64,000 bases of DNA from Candolleomyces eurysporus. Taxonomy: Eukaryota; Basidiomycota; Agaricomycetes; Agaricales; Psathyrellaceae. The notes under the pieces are model-generated. The model did no database searches. It was not told where the DNA came from and saw only the letters and a list, made by a program, of their open reading frames with translations. Below, in pieces: positions 22,978 to 35,299 of this stretch. A program made the translations under genes and the position numbers. The stretch covers positions 100,013 to 164,012 of the forward strand of contig JANBPK010000923.1 in the NCBI GenBank assembly GCA_027579435.1, written 5' to 3'. How positions within the stretch are numbered: the first letter of the stretch is position 1; each line of letters opens with the position of its first letter.

Positions 22978-25748
22978 TCAGTCCGGGACATATACCCAGC
23001 TGCCTTGGCCTGAACCAGCTCTGTAGGCGAACTGGAGCCTCTCCTGCAATGGCTTTCTCCAATCTTGCGCCCTCACCGCCAATTTCAGAGAGGCGATCCG
23101 CTGCATCTGGAGCTCGTTCTCGGTAGTCTGGGCCAGAACTTGGTCTCTCAGGCGAGTTGCTTCCCGCGCCAGCTCCTGCGACTCCTTCTTCCTATCTTCC
23201 AACTCAGTCTCCAGAGAGGCAATCCGCCGGGTTCCACCATGCAGTTGCCTCCTCAAACGAGTCAATGTCTGCACCTTCTGCTCCGAGTTCTTCTGCTCCA
23301 CCACCAATTCCATCTGCAAAGAGGCGATCCGCTGCATATAGAGCTTGCTCTCAGCAATCTTGGCTTGAACTTGGTCCTTCAGGCGAGTTGCTTCCTGCAC
23401 CAGCTCCTGCGACCCCTTCTTCATATCCTCCAACTGAGTCTCCAGAGAGGCGACCCGCTGAGTCTCATCTTGCAATTGCCTCTTCAAATCAGCCAATGCC
23501 TGCAACTTCCCCTCCGAGCTCCTCTGCTCCTCCGCCAAGCCCATTTGCAAAGAGGCGATCCGCTGCGTATGGAGCTCGCTCTCGGTGGTCTTCACTTGGA
23601 CTTGCTCCCTTAGGCGAGCTGATTCCCGAACCTCATGTATTAGCCCCTTCTTCGACTCCTCGAGCTCTTTCCTCACTCTCTCGAGAGTTCCGAGTTGAGA
23701 GGCTTTGAGGCTGTGACACTCCTCCAGTTCCTCCTTGAGAGAAGCGATCTGCTGCGTATACGATTCGCTCTCGGTACTCTTCGCTTGGACTTGGTCCCTC
23801 AGGCAAGCTGATTCCTGCGCCAGCTGCTCCGATATCTTCTTCCCTTCATCCACCTCAGTCTCCAGAGAGGTAATTCGTTGGGTACGGGATCGAACCTGGT
23901 TCCTGAGGCGACCTAATTCGAGGGCCTGTGTTTCCAGCTCCTCCTTCGCCACCTTAAGCGCCTCCCTCGTGTTCTCAAGCTCGAGCTCTGTTTCAAACTT
24001 GGATGCTTTGACGAGATCCCGGTCGTTCTTCATCTCTTCGAGTTGAGAGCGAAGTCCCGAAACGTAGATGCTGCTGCTCTCCATCTTGATGATTTCTACC
24101 TGAGCTGTCTGCTCGACAAGCGCAGATTTAACTGCGTTCAGCTCCTGTAAAAGCGTGACCTTGTCGGCATGAAGGCCTATGGTTTTCATTCGAGCTTCGT
24201 CCAAGTCATCATTGAGCTTGCGCTCGCGTTCTTGAAGACTCTGCCATCCGGCCGATAAGTCGTCATGCACCTTCCGGCCAGCTTCGAGGGCCTGTTTCAG
24301 CTCAGCACGAACTTGCCTATCGAGCTTTTCCTGAGCTTCGAGCGTTTCTGAGTGTGCGCTCTTCAGCTCTTGTTCCTGCTTGGCTCCGAAAGATAAGAGT
24401 TGATCCGTGATCGAGGACTGAGGAGATGCTCATCCCATGTCAGCGCTCGACACTCATCACCCAGGGGCTGGAATGCGGCGTACCTTCTGTCGGTCCTCCG
24501 AAGCCCTCCACTGAGTGAAGAATTTGCCCAGAAATTCCTCCCATTTGTCGACATGCCGCTTAAGGTCTTCATTCGTCTCCATGCGCTCCGATTTCGCTGT
24601 ATTCATCGCAGACTTCAAGTCTTCAAGGGTCTTCCAGATATGCTCCAGGTATCCGTTGAGATCTTGCTTGGGAGGACCAGGTTCGTTCACTGGGACTAGG
24701 GGGCCGGCGGTGTCACAGGGGTCTTGCATTGCCTTTCCTTCGGCCGCCTGTTCATGAATGGCGTCATGTTCTTGGATCGCTCCCCCTTCGACAGCTGGCT
24801 CTGGGAAATCCACCTTTTCAGATTCGAAACCGACCCCATGTCCTTGTATTTCCATGCCTTCGACCCCCTGCTCCTGTCTATCTATCTCAAGGCTGACACC
24901 ATGTTCTTGAAGCGTCTCTTCTTCGATCGCATGATGCTCCTGATTATCCACCTCATCGGGCTGGAGACCAAGCAACTGTTCCACGATGGTAATTGGGGGC
25001 TGGTATTGACCTCTCGAGGGTTGGGGGACATTGTCATCAAAATGGCCGGTGCGAAGGAATTGAACACCCGCATCGCCGAGATCTTTCAGAAACCCCGGAG
25101 ATTCCAAAAGCGATTGTTCCGCAGTTTCGGCTTCAAGAAGGGCTTCCTCGTCGTGGCAAGACTCGTCCCATCGGGTTGTGACTACGACAACATTCTTCAG
25201 CTCATCACCACAGAGTTTTTTGAACGTCCTCATAAACTTCGAATTCTGCCGTAAGGAACTAAAGGAAGTTATGGAATGGAGAAAGACAATGCCGGTGAAG
25301 CTTTTCACCTCGCCTTGCCTTCAAAATAGGTCAGTCGATTAATATTTGGTGGCAGGAGACTGCTTACTGTGCGCTGAGAAAGCCAGACATCATCTGCAAA
25401 ATCTGCGCGTCTGTCTTCGCGTCGGAGCCCCGATAGTAGCCGTTGAATCCAGGTGTATCCACGAGCGACAATACCAATCCATCTTTCCGATTGTAGTTAA
25501 ACTCCTCAACGGCCCTGGTGCATATGCACGTATCAGAGCTGACTTGGGCAACTTCCTTGCCGAAGAAAGCGTTAATGAACTGAAATACATCTTGTCACGT
25601 CAGGAAGTCATGCTGAAATCCCATGAATGCGTACCGCGGACTTCCCTACCCCACTCTCCCCTACAATCCTGCCAGAGTATCAGCCAATGGAATTCGTCGG
25701 CAGTCGTGCAAGTGGGACTCACGCAATCATTTTCTTTAGGTTGTCCAT
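22978..25748 (-). CDS. GTPase/coiled-coil protein A (AIG1-like P-loop domain, long coiled coil)
   Basis: Five exons, about 850 residues. Exon 1 (ATG at 25748, MDNLKKMIA) splices into IVGESGVGKSA (G1/Walker A). The next exon has VSSDTCICT (likely G2 threonine) and LVDTPGFNGY (G3). A further exon has GIVFLHSITSFSSL, FKKLCGDELKNVVVVTTRWD (G4 position) and FLKDLGDAGVQFLRTGHFDD. This order matches AIG1/Septin-like P-loop GTPases expanded in Agaricomycetes. A Glu/Gln-rich linker carries degenerate repeats of about 15 residues. After an intron at about 24421-24486 come some 430 residues of almost uninterrupted coiled coil, with units starting RIASLETELE. It probably self-associates through the coil. 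It lacks the Pro-rich tail of copies B-E. No TM helix is seen. Confidence 0.82.
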
Positions 25749-25859
25749 GATGGATAGGCACGTCAAGGCTAAAAGAATGGCTGACACGGAAGAGAAGTGC
25801 TGGTTTCAAAGAAGCTCCAAAGGTTACGTTTGTGGTTATAAGCCTCGGGTTCGAGAGCT

Positions 25860-26060
25860 CGAGCACCTCATTCGTCCTTCCCTCACGGCTTCAGCGTCCG
25901 TCACCTGTAGCTTCGGGGGCTTTCAAGACGCCATTGATGATAAATTCCGAAAGTGTTTCGAGTAGATTAAGATTCCTTCCGTGAATAGAGAATCAGAGTC
26001 TATTCCAGATTACGAGGTCGCGGAGATGTGAGGAGGGACAGTGAACCAAGTGAAAAGATT
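25860..26060 (-). promoter_or_regulatory. Conserved upstream module of GTPase A
   Basis: A block with TCCGTCACC, a GTGTTTCGAGTA stretch, a GTGAATAGAGAAT stretch and GAGGTCGCGGAGATGTGA recurs about 150-300 bp upstream of genes C, D, E and relic F. Position and recurrence suggest a shared promoter, although simple carry-over by duplication also explains it. Confidence 0.5.
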
Positions 26061-26959
26061 GCTTTTTTCACCAGTACATGAATGTACCGCCCCACTTGGC
26101 AACTACTATAACCAAGTTGGCTGAGGCCTCGCTTCTCTCTTGCTACCACTTTCACAACCTGAGCCGCCGATTAGTCCGGCCTGTGAGTTCCAAATTGGTC
26201 ATAGCACCCGCGCAGCACTTTAAGCGCCTACATTGCACAGTCATCGTTTACATACAACTTGACTTCCCTCCCATCGTGCCTGCTGGCTTTCTCCGTGATC
26301 AGTCATTTCCGTCTTCTCTGGATTTTGTCAACTCGTGTCTGTCTGCTGGCTTTCTCTTTTTTCAATCGTATTTCCGTCTTCTCTGAACCTTATCAACCCA
26401 CATTCATCTTTTTGTTCACGCGGACGGCCCTTCGATTCAACGCCACCATGCGCAATGGGCGTCAGTAGTCCTGATTCCCTCCGCTTGACTACACGCGGAA
26501 CACGGTGTCGACTTTTATACTCGGCCACGAACATCCCTCGAGGCGGAACATCAGTTTATATTTCCATTTTTGTTGGCTGCCGTACCCTTTCAGCCAAAAA
26601 CACANGCTTAGAANGGGGTANTTTTTTATCCAGCACAAAGATACAATGGGGTGACACTGTTTCTCTATTATTGTTATCTACCTCGTCGGTCGTCCGCCCG
26701 TCGCAAAATATTACGTCTGATCTTTCTCGCTAGCAATGAAGCCCTTGAGTAGTCTATGGCTACCGTCGAGGCGGCTCAAAGTGTGCTTGGTGCCCACTCA
26801 GTTCCACATGGCTGATTGGCGCCGTTGTATTGGAGCCAGAGGGATGGCTTCTAGGTGGCGTAGAAAAAGCGGTGGTTTGAAAATCCCGTCTGATTAAGTT
26901 CATCGCTACATAGGCGTCTAATCCACATATGGTTACATGGCCTCCCCTGGGAGGTACGA

Positions 26960-27130
26960 CATGCAAGAGCAATGCTGAGAGCTGTCAAGATCCCATCGGT
27001 AGCTCCAACATAAGTGTTTCAAGGGGAATCCCCTCGCGAATAGAGCATTGTAGGCCTCGAGGGAAACGTGCGTCTTTCGATGACACAGTCAACGATGGCG
27101 GCGAACAGTGAACCATGAGACCCAAAATTG
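26960..27130 (-). promoter_or_regulatory. Orphan copy of the GTPase upstream module
   Basis: Contains TCAAGATCCCATCG.TAG, AGTGTTTCAAGG, GCGAATAGAGCATTGTAGGC and ACAGTGAACCATGAGA in the same order as the promoters of genes D and E, but no GTPase gene starts next to it. A second orphan copy is at about 36,640-36,770. Confidence 0.5.
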
Positions 27131-27226
27131 GCATTAAGTATATTCATGAAACAAAACCCATAAAGCATACGGCGGAATGACATGGTCGAGGGAGGAGAGT
27201 ACAGTCGGTGAGATGTTCAACATAAA

Positions 27227-29662
27227 TCAATCTAGGAGGTCCAAAGGAGAAGTACTGGGATCTACGTCGCCGTAATCGTTGTAGAAGGGGTATGAGGAAA
27301 GAGGAGAAAAAGTGGGGACAAAGCCGGAGGTTGGTTGACCGGGCGAAGATGGTGGGGTAGTGATCCAGAGCCTTAGCTTTCGGAAGGGAGGGTTAAAAAG
27401 CTGGGGGCTTGGGAATTGCGGAGACGTCGGAGCAAGTTGAGATGGGCTGAAGGCCGAGAAACCCACTGGCACGAGCTTGAGTGGCATACAGATCCGAAGT
27501 GCATTGACCACCGGATGGTTTGGCTTGGGTGGCGGTGAAGCGGCTNGGGGGTTGCTGAGCTGAATTCTGGAACGAGTTCGACTCTTCCCTCAGGGACGTA
27601 GGCTCCTTCAAACCTTTGTCCCCTGGAACGACGTCTGATTCCTGGGCATGATCTCGCGAAATCTCCTCCCACCCCTCCAACTCTGTCTCCGCGGAGGTGC
27701 TCCGTTGCGCATGGGGCTCGCTCTCGGTGGTCTTGGCTTGAAGCTGGTCCCGCAGACGAGTTGACTCTTGCACCAGCTCCTCCGATTTCTTCTTCTCCTC
27801 CTCCAGCTCGGTCTCCAGAGACGTGATTTGTCGGATGCGGCATTCGCTCTCGGTCGACTGAGCTTGAACTTGATTCCGCAGGCGAGCAGATTCCTGAACC
27901 AGTTCCTCCGACCTCTCCTTCACCTCCTTCAGTTCAGTCTCCAAGGAGGCAATCCGCTGGGCATCGCGCTCGCTCTCCGAGGTCTTGGCTTGAACCTGCG
28001 CCCTAAGCCGTCCTAATTCGCGAGCCTGCGTCTCCAGCTCTTCCCTGGCCTTCTTTAACGTTTCCCTCGCATTCTCGATTTCAAGCCTCGACGAATTGAC
28101 GAGGTCCTGGTAATTCTTCATCTCTTCCAATTGAGAACGAAGGCCGGAGATACAGACCTCCTCCTTGAGGATCTTCACCCGAGTTTTCCGCTCCGCCAGC
28201 GCTGACTTGACCTGGTTCAGCTCTTCCCAAAGCGCGACTTTCTCAGTCTGGAGGACCAAGGCTTTGCGCTCGTGCTCCTGGAGAGTCTGCCACCCGGCCA
28301 ATAAATCGTCCTGCTCCTTCTGGCTGATTTCGAGGGCCTTTCTCAACTCGTGTACTTGCTTCGCTCCGAATACGAGCTGGCCCGCGATCAAGAACTGAAA
28401 TATTTATCAGCGTTCGGCACTCATCAATCGGTCATCGGTCAGGGCATAGCGTACCTTCTGTCGGTCTTCCCAAGCCTTCGACTGAGCGCAGAATTCCCTC
28501 AGCAATCCCTCCCAGTTGTCGACGCGCTGCTTGAGGTCTTCATTCGCCTCCATCCGCTCCAACTTCGCGTCATTCGTCGCAGATCGCAGGTCCTCGAGGG
28601 CCTTCCAGATGTCCTCCGTGGATCCACCCAGATCCTGCTTCGGGGTCTCGGGTTCGTTCATTGGGACCAGGGGGTTGGTGTCGCAGGATTCATGCACCTC
28701 CCTTCCTTCGACCGGCTGTTTCTGAGCGTCCACTCCGTCATGATCGAAGTCAGCCTCGTGTTCTTCGTCCGCGTCCCCTTCAAACTCCTGCTCTGGGCTA
28801 ACATGTTCTTCGTCCGCCTTCTCTTCAAACTCTTGCTCCTGGCCAACATCACGTTCTTCGTCCGCCTCGTCGGGCTCGGGAAAGAGCAACTGTTCCACGA
28901 TGGCGAGTGGGGACTGGTAATGATCCCCGAGAGGTTGGGGGAGGTCGTCATCGAAATGGCCGGTGCGAAAGAACTGAACATCTGCATCCCCGAGATCCTT
29001 CAGAAATCCCGAGGATTTCAGAAGTGATTGTTCTGCAGCTTCAGCTTCATCAAGGGCTTCCCCTTCGTAATACTCGTCCCATCGAGTCGTGACTACGGCA
29101 ACATTCTTCAATTGATCGTCACAGAGCTGTTTGAATGCCTTCATGAACTTCCTTGGATTTTTCGGCGAGGAAATAGGCGTGGTTATGGCATGGAGAAAGA
29201 CGATGCCATCAAAGCGCTTCGCCTTCTCTGGTCTTCACAATAGGTCAGTTGGATTACATCTGGGGGCAGGGACTGCTTACTGTGCCTCGAGAAAGTCGGA
29301 CAGCATCCGCAGAATCTGCTCATGGGTCTTCACGTCCTTAGAGTCCTTCTCATAGCCGTCAAATCCAGGTGTATCCACAAGCAAAACGGCCGAGCGGTCG
29401 CTTAGCTCGCAGTCGAACTCCTCGACGGTCGTAGTGCACGAACACGCTTCGGAGCTGACTTGGGCGACTGCCTTGTCCAAGACAGCGTTAATGAACTAAA
29501 ATAAACCTCAATCAAATCAGGAAATTGTGCTGGAAAATCACGAATGCGTACCGAGGACTTCCCCGCCCCAGTATCTCCCAAAACCCTGCGAGAATGTCAG
29601 CCAAAGACGTTCAGGAGTCGTGCAAGAGGGACTAACGCGACCGTTTTTCTTAGGTTCCCCAT
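27227..29662 (-). CDS. GTPase/coiled-coil protein B
   Basis: Same exon plan as A. ATG at 29662 (MGNLRKTVA), then VLGDTGAGKSS (G1), VSSEACSCTTTVEEFD, LVDTPGFDGYEKD (G3), LCDDQLKNVAVVTTRWDE (G4 position) and FLKDLGDADVQFFRTGHFDD. The linker repeats acidic EQEFEGDADEEH-type blocks. The coiled coil is the shortest of the array, with only about three 42-residue units (SLETELKE, SLETELEE, SAETELEG). The Pro/Ser-rich tail is read in a different frame after the N at 27546 next to a G run. The frame ending at 27227 (VPVGFSAFSPSQLAPTSPQF ...) matches the tails of C and D, whereas the frame that continues straight on ends at 27393. So a base count error or a true frameshift lies at 27546. Without it the gene looks intact. 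Confidence 0.75.
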
Positions 29663-30239
29663 AGTAAAAAGGGCCTTCTGACAAGGCCTACGGAAGTGGT
29701 TCGCGTGCAGAGGGGGGCTCCGAGGTCAGGCTTCCGGTTAGAGGTTTATAAAGGTTCGAGATCGGGCGCTAATCCGTGTCTCTCGACTCGACAACCACGG
29801 CGGATTAGGCATTCTTCATTGGGGGTTCGACAGCAGGTTCAAGCGTGCTCTGAGGCGATGAATGAAATTCACGTTGCGAGCCATAGAACCGGTGAGGCTT
29901 GCAGGGTGAGCAAAGTTTAAGGGATAGATTGCGATTGGCGTATGTTAGATGTGACTTTTCCGCTTTTAATATTTGTTTGGTCGCTTATTTAGGCAACCCG
30001 CCGGTCGGGTAGCGGTACACCTTCCTGATTTGAAAGGCGGAACGCCACTAGGGCCGCAGAATTTCCTTATTGAGACGAAAAATTGGCCGAGTGCGTTAGG
30101 AAACAGGCAACCGAAGACGTCGTTGACAGCGTTACGCGTTGTCTCCGTACAGCTCGCTACGGTAGTACCTCATGATCAGAACCACGAGTTGGATGTGAAT
30201 ACCATAGATTGTATTCACCCGGCATTGAGGCCAATTTGT
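29663..30239. other. Spacer upstream of GTPase B
   Basis: Gene B's promoter should be here. It retains the ATGAAATTCACGTTG block (about 29859) seen upstream of gene D (40449), but little of the rest of the module is recognisable. No supported gene. Confidence 0.45.
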
Positions 30240-30690
30240 CCTTATCTGTCGGGTAGGGGCAATCGGGGAGGCTCGAAAGTGAAGACGCGTGCATAATCGT
30301 CCAAGAACAAGAAAGGGGGTGATAGAACCGGCATATCACAACGCATTGTGACATTAAAGAGGAACGCATTGACACCGCGCGAAGGGCATAGTGATGTGAG
30401 AGCGAGTCGCAGGAAACGCACACCTATTTTAGCATGGACCTGGATCCACTCGAGGTCCGAGGTTGAGTGGAGTACCTCTCGAAAAGGTTGGCTGAGTGGG
30501 TGGTAAGTTGGGGTTGCCGAACTACCGTAAAGGATCGAGGTCGCCCATTTCATGATGATCTCAACTTTTGCTCCAGAGATTTAATCACTCGCCTTCGTAG
30601 ACCAGGCTTTGAACTTGGTTCCGCAGATGGTCTGCTGTTCCGGTCTACGGCTTTAAGTGATCCGTAGAGCTCGGCCTCGGTAGTCTTATG
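30140..30690 (-). pseudogene. 3'-end relic of a GTPase/coiled-coil gene
   Basis: The DNA matches the 3' flank and last part of gene E (about 41,310-42,270). Shared stretches are AACCACGAGTT..ATGTGA, the CGAAAGGGCATAGTGA type stretch followed by GAGAACGAGTCGCAG, the TAGTTAAACATGGACC / TTTTAGCATGGACC pair, GTAAAGGATCGAGGT, CTCAACT.TTGCTCCAGAGA and TTGAACTTGGTTC. The frame is broken and the coil and GTPase domain are missing. It lies next to the F-box relic, so both are remains of older duplications. Confidence 0.72.
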
Positions 30691-31089
30691 GTGGACTCCC
30701 TTTGCCAATTTCCGGGATCATCTACACATGCTGTACGGACTGTTGGGGGATGGAGTGCACGCCACCGAAGAAGTTCTTGTTCCNAAAAAAGGTCCTGAAA
30801 GGTATACACCGAACCCCTTGCAGTACTAACCATCCAAAATTGGTTCATGTCATCACTGAGTTCCAACCCCGATAAATTAAAACCTCCTCGAATGTAGCGC
30901 TTTCGCCGTTGCTCCAGGTCCTTATTCCCCAAGTATTGCGCTCAGTGCTTCTATGGGTACATTCTATCTCATTTCTGTCTAACCTTCCTCTTGCCATTGG
31001 CAAGCGTAATCATCACAGCCGCCATGTGGCTGTGGTCTCATGGGCCGAACAACGCCAATTTCAAACCTCCTCCCCCCTTGCTGACAATT

Positions 31090-31654
31090 GTCCCGGCGAT
31101 ACGAAGGAAGACATACCCCTATGAAGACGAACACTTCCCCAAGTGGTAGGACCCTTGAAACACACTGAATCTATAGGGGTTTCGTGCTCTGTCGCTGTTG
31201 GACACACGCATTGATGACATGGAACGCTTTATAGGTCAGTTGTACTGTCGCTTGGTCACTCCATGAACCAAGCAACGATTAACTGCCTTCAGAATGCACT
31301 CTTACTCCATGAATGGCTACATAACATGGGTGATCGAAGCTCCGGTGAACGTGAATGTGGGGGAGGCTGACCGGCGAATGCCCTTAGGCTTTAGGCTCCT
31401 GTCGTGAGGATGATGGCAGCCGCAATGGATATCTAGTTATATTCTAGCACCAAGAAGCCCGCTTTCCTGACTGGATGATAAATCAGGGATGAAATTTGTG
31501 GGGGATTATGCAAACCGTTTGAAATGGTAGCTGCCGCTTGCATCACGCCTAAACGTGTCGAACAGCCTACGCCCTCGGTTCGTGAAAATTTCCATTCCTT
31601 CATCTCATACTTTGGCTTATCCTTTTCACAGTTTCACATAACCTTCGCGATGTG
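31090..31654 (+). repeat. Segmental duplication unit, copy 3 (5' flank of F-box relic)
   Basis: Diverged copy of 15,490-15,870 joined directly to 17,028-17,210. Around 31,480-31,495 it reads AAATCAGGGATGAAAT, the uninterrupted form of the site where the LTR element sits in copy 1. No gene is supported in this stretch. Confidence 0.8.
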
Positions 31655-32290
31655 ATTGGCAGATTAAAGACGATGCCATGTTTCGCCTACAGCTCTCCAA
31701 CTTGCTCAATGGTGTGTCAAACACGAGGTTTTTCATGAATGGGTTACATTATACCGCGGGGACGTCGACGAGACTGTCGCGCATTCCCAATCTTTCTCTG
31801 GCCGAATTTTACAGACCATACTCTCAGTGGTGATCCACTCAGGCTCGAGGGTGCCGACCCTCAGAGAAAATCCTCATTCGAATCACCATCCTTTCCTGCG
31901 CCCAAGTTTGTCGATCGTGGTGATCTGCTGCTTTGGGGGACAGCGCGACCATCACGTTGCTTCTACTGCTGCTTTACATCTCCCTGCTAATAATGATGAA
32001 TCTCGATCACCACCCACCCCGATGGCACCACAGTTCACTCGGACACGTTAGACATGGTGGTGCGCCGCGACCGTTCCTGCTTTCCAGCCGCTTTAGGTGC
32101 TCAACTACTAGTCGATTTTCTGAAAGGAAAATGGCGCCTGTCTTTCGAGACGGTATCTCGCACTGTGCCCCTGGACGGGGCGGATCTTGGGTCGGGAAGG
32201 CCTAAATCTCGTGTTTTGTTGCAGCATTTACAGTGGAGGTGGACGACGGGATGTCTGTGCTATCGTCCTATCTTCGATCTGAGGAGTTAA
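31655..32290 (+). pseudogene. F-box-like gene copy 3, internally deleted
   Basis: The 5' part (31,680-31,945) aligns with the F-box region of copies 1 and 2 (GTGTCAAACACGAGG, GAGACTGTCGCGCAT, AAAATCCTCATTCGAA, CCATCCTTTCCTGCGC). The position of the start codon is changed and frames shift. At about 31,945 it jumps straight to sequence matching position 21,727 of copy 2 (CATCACGTTGCTTCTAC), skipping about 1.1 kb. The end keeps CAGTGGAGGTGGACGACGGG and then diverges. It cannot make a functional protein. Confidence 0.87.
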
Positions 32291-33016
32291 AGGCTGTGAA
32301 GGTATGTCTATTTTGGTGTTCTGTTGGTATACAACGGCCTCATGTCGTCCCGTCGAATTGTCGTTGATCAACTGTATGTAGTCACGCTGGCTCTTTCGGA
32401 CATCTGACTACCGCATATCCCCTCCGTAGTCAAATAACTCGGCCGCATTAATGTTGGGTGTCGAAATAAACTGTCTCCTGTATATTGGAGTTTGCGATTC
32501 GGCATTACATGGGCCTCCTGCGCCCCCTGCTGTCATATTATTCGCAACGTCCAAACGTTAGGCCCGAAATGAAGATGGAGTGCTTCATGTTCAGAACTGT
32601 GAGTTTCATCCAAATTTGATCGTATACTTGAGAATTGCGGCCTCAAGGACCATAATAGTACTACAGGATGGGTCGCATATGACGAAAGTGCAGTCGTGAT
32701 AAATGGAGCAATTCGCGAGGCTCGAAAGTGAGCCCGCGTTGCATACTATACGAGAACGGAAGTAAAGGGNAAAAAAAAAGAAAGATGGGCATAGTAGAAT
32801 ACAGAAGATGGAGGATATAAATAGGAGGTCTTTCAGCGGAGCACGAAAGGGTATAGTGATGTGAGGGATAAAAAGAAGTCGACTCGGGGGAAGAGGCATG
32901 CATCATAAAACCTGGACTGCGTAATTGAAGTGTACTTAACGTCATTTGAGTGGTGTGGGCTGGATGAAGGTGGACAAGAGTCCAGCGCAGCAATATGGAA
33001 GATCTGGAACTTTCGG
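32291..33016. other. Intergenic region between F-box relic and GTPase C
   Basis: Left part resembles the 3' flank of the F-box copies; right part is the 3' flank of GTPase C. An N at 32770 lies beside an A run. No supported gene. Confidence 0.45.
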
Positions 33017-35205
33017 TTACCGTGTGGACGGTTTAATAAATTGAAATGGATTATAACGGGGTAAATGTGGTTGTGCGGATGGTTGGGCGGGTTGGGGTCG
33101 CGTCGAAGCCGAGAACCCCAAGGGTTGGCTGGCTGGTGAAGGGCTTTGACGCTGATTGAGTGGTGTACTGGTTCGAGGTGGATTGGGAGTTGGAGAGTCT
33201 GGCTGAGTGGGTGCTGAAGGGGGTGGGGTCCGGGGTCGACGAGCCGGTAGAGATGGTCGAGGTGGATCAGTTCGGAATGATCTCGGCTCTTGCTCCGTGG
33301 ACGCGCTCTTTTTCAAAGGCTCGCCTTGAACTTGGTTCTGCGAATAATTCGATTCCTGCTCCTGCTCTTCCGATCTTTGCTTCCACTCCTCCAACTCGGC
33401 CTCCCGCTGATAGGTGACTCGATTCGTGATAAACCTGCTGTTGGCGGTCTTATCTTGAGTTTGCTTCTTTAGGCGGGTCGACTCCTGGGCCTGCTCTTCC
33501 TGTTTCCTCTTCGACTCCATCAACATCTTTTCCAAAGATGCGTTCTGCCGTGTACGGTGCTCGCTCTCGTTGGCTTTGTCTTGATCCTGCTTCCTCAAGC
33601 GAATCAATTGCTGAGTTTGCTCTTGGGACCTCTTCTTCTCTTTCTCAAGATCAAACTCCAAAGACGCTAACTGCTTGGTACGGAGCTCGCTCTCGACCGT
33701 CTGGGCTTGAACTCGGTCCCTCAGGCTATCCAATTCAAGGGTCTGCGTTTGCAACTTCTTCTTCGCCTCCTCGAACGCCTTATTTGTTCTCTCGAGTTCG
33801 CGTTCTTTTTCGAGCTGGGACGTCTTGAGGTTCTCGCAGTCTTTCTTCATCTCTTCAAGTTGAGCCCGAAGTCCTGAAGCATAGATGCTGCCGCTTTCCA
33901 TCCTGATGACCTCCACCTGTATTCTCTGCTCCGCTAGCGCAGCCTGGGACGCATGCAGCTCCTGTCCAATCCTGTCCTTATCGTCATGAAGCTTGTTCAA
34001 GGCGTCGTTCAGGTAGCGCTCGCGTTCTCGAAACATCTGCCGCTCGATCGCTAGCTCCTTCAAGTTGGCCTCGAGAGCTTGCTTTAACTCGGCGCTGATG
34101 TGATCGAGCGATTGGACAATGTGGCTACTAAGCTTGCCCTGAGCCTCCAGAATCTCGGAGTGCGCGCTCTTCAGCTCCTGTCCCTGCCTTGCTTCGAAAG
34201 CTTCGAGCTGGCAGGCTATCAACGACTGTGGAGAGGATCATGAGTTTACGCTTATCAAGGGTTGTANGGGGGGCGTACCGTTTGGCGGATCTCCCAAGGG
34301 CTCCGCTGAGTGGAAGAAGCCTCGAGATTGTCCTCCAGAGCAAGTGGGCCGGCGTCATCTTGGATAGCCTTTGATTCGACCGCGTGCCACTGATCATGCA
34401 CTTCGTCAGGCTCGAGACCAAGCAACTGTTCCACGATGGTGAGTGGGGACTGGTAGTGATCTCCACGAGGTTGGGGAGCCTCGTCATCGAAATGGCCGGT
34501 GCGAAGGAACCGAACACCCGCATTGCTGAGATCCTTCAGAAATCCCGGAGATTCCACAAGCGATTGCTCTGAATCTTTAGCTTCCTGAAGGGTTTCCCCG
34601 TCGTAGCAGGACTCATCCCATCGGGTCGTAACTACGACGACATTATTCAGCTGATCATTGCCGCAGAGCCTTTTGAACATCCTCATGAACTTCTTCGAAC
34701 TTTGCGGTAAGGAACCTGAGCTGATGGAATGGAGAAAGATGATGCCAGAGAGCCCCTTCGCCTTGTCTTGTCTTTGCAACAGGTTAGTTGGATAATATCT
34801 GGGGGCAGGAGACTGCTTACTGTGCGTCGAGAAAGTCAGACATCATCTGCAGGATCTGCACATCTGTTTTCACATCTCGAGAGTCTTTATCGTAGCTGTT
34901 GAATCCAGGTGTATCCACGATCGAAACTACCAAACCGTCCCTTCGCTTGTACTCAAACTCCTCAATGGTCGTGGTGCACGAACACGTCTCGGAGCTGACT
35001 TGAGCGACTTCCTTGCCGAAGAAAGCGTTGATGAACTGGAATACACCTTTATCAGGTGATGAAATCGTGCTGAAAGATAACGAATCCGTACCGAGGACTT
35101 CCCCACCCCGGTATCTCCCACAACCCTGCGAGAATGTCAGCCAAAGGAGTTCGTTAAGAGTAGTGCAAGTAGGACTAACGCGACCGTTTTCTTCGTATTC
35201 TCCAT
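33017..35205 (-). CDS. GTPase/coiled-coil protein C
   Basis: ATG at 35205 (MENTKKTVA), then VVGDTGVGKSS (G1), VSSETCSCTTTIEEF, IVDTPGFNSYDKDS (G3), GIIFLHSISSGSLPQ, LNNVVVVTTRWDE (G4 position) and FLKDLSNAGVRFLRTGHFDD. It is the shortest member, about 640 residues, because the acidic linker between GTPase and coil is reduced (ESKAIQDDAGPLALEDN). An intron containing the N at 34267 separates the two halves, so that N should not affect the protein. The coil has about four to five repeat units (SLEFDLEKE, SLEKMLME). A tail of about 110 residues is rich in Pro/Ser/Arg and includes TSTPLNQRQSPSPASQ, a motif also found in E. No TM helix. The frame looks intact. Confidence 0.82.
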
Positions 35206-35299
35206 GGTGAATTGGTGCTTATAGCGAGCGACTGACGTGGAAGAGAAACTGTGACTTGAAAGACATTACAAGGTCGCATCTTTCGGTTATATAGCAGCA

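Larger units (their letters stand above)
25749..27226. other. Spacer between GTPase A and B, partly duplicated at 35.5-37.1 kb
   Basis: After the upstream module of gene A, DNA from about 26,080 to 27,130 matches, diverged, DNA at about 35,520-36,770 upstream of gene C. Landmarks are GGCTGAGGCCTCG, AGTCCGGCCTGTGAG, CTTGACTTCCCTCC / CTTGACCTTCCCTTC, TCCAGCACAAA.ATACAATGGGG and GGCGCCGTT. Three N bases (26605, 26614, 26621) are in this segment. No supported gene; the open frames are not conserved between the two copies. Confidence 0.75.

Noticed and set aside
23065..23708. Two overlapping open frames of about 180 codons on plus
   Set aside because: They are mirror frames of the coiled-coil repeats of GTPase A on the minus strand. 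Their Leu/Ser/Pro repeats are the complement of the coil repeats.
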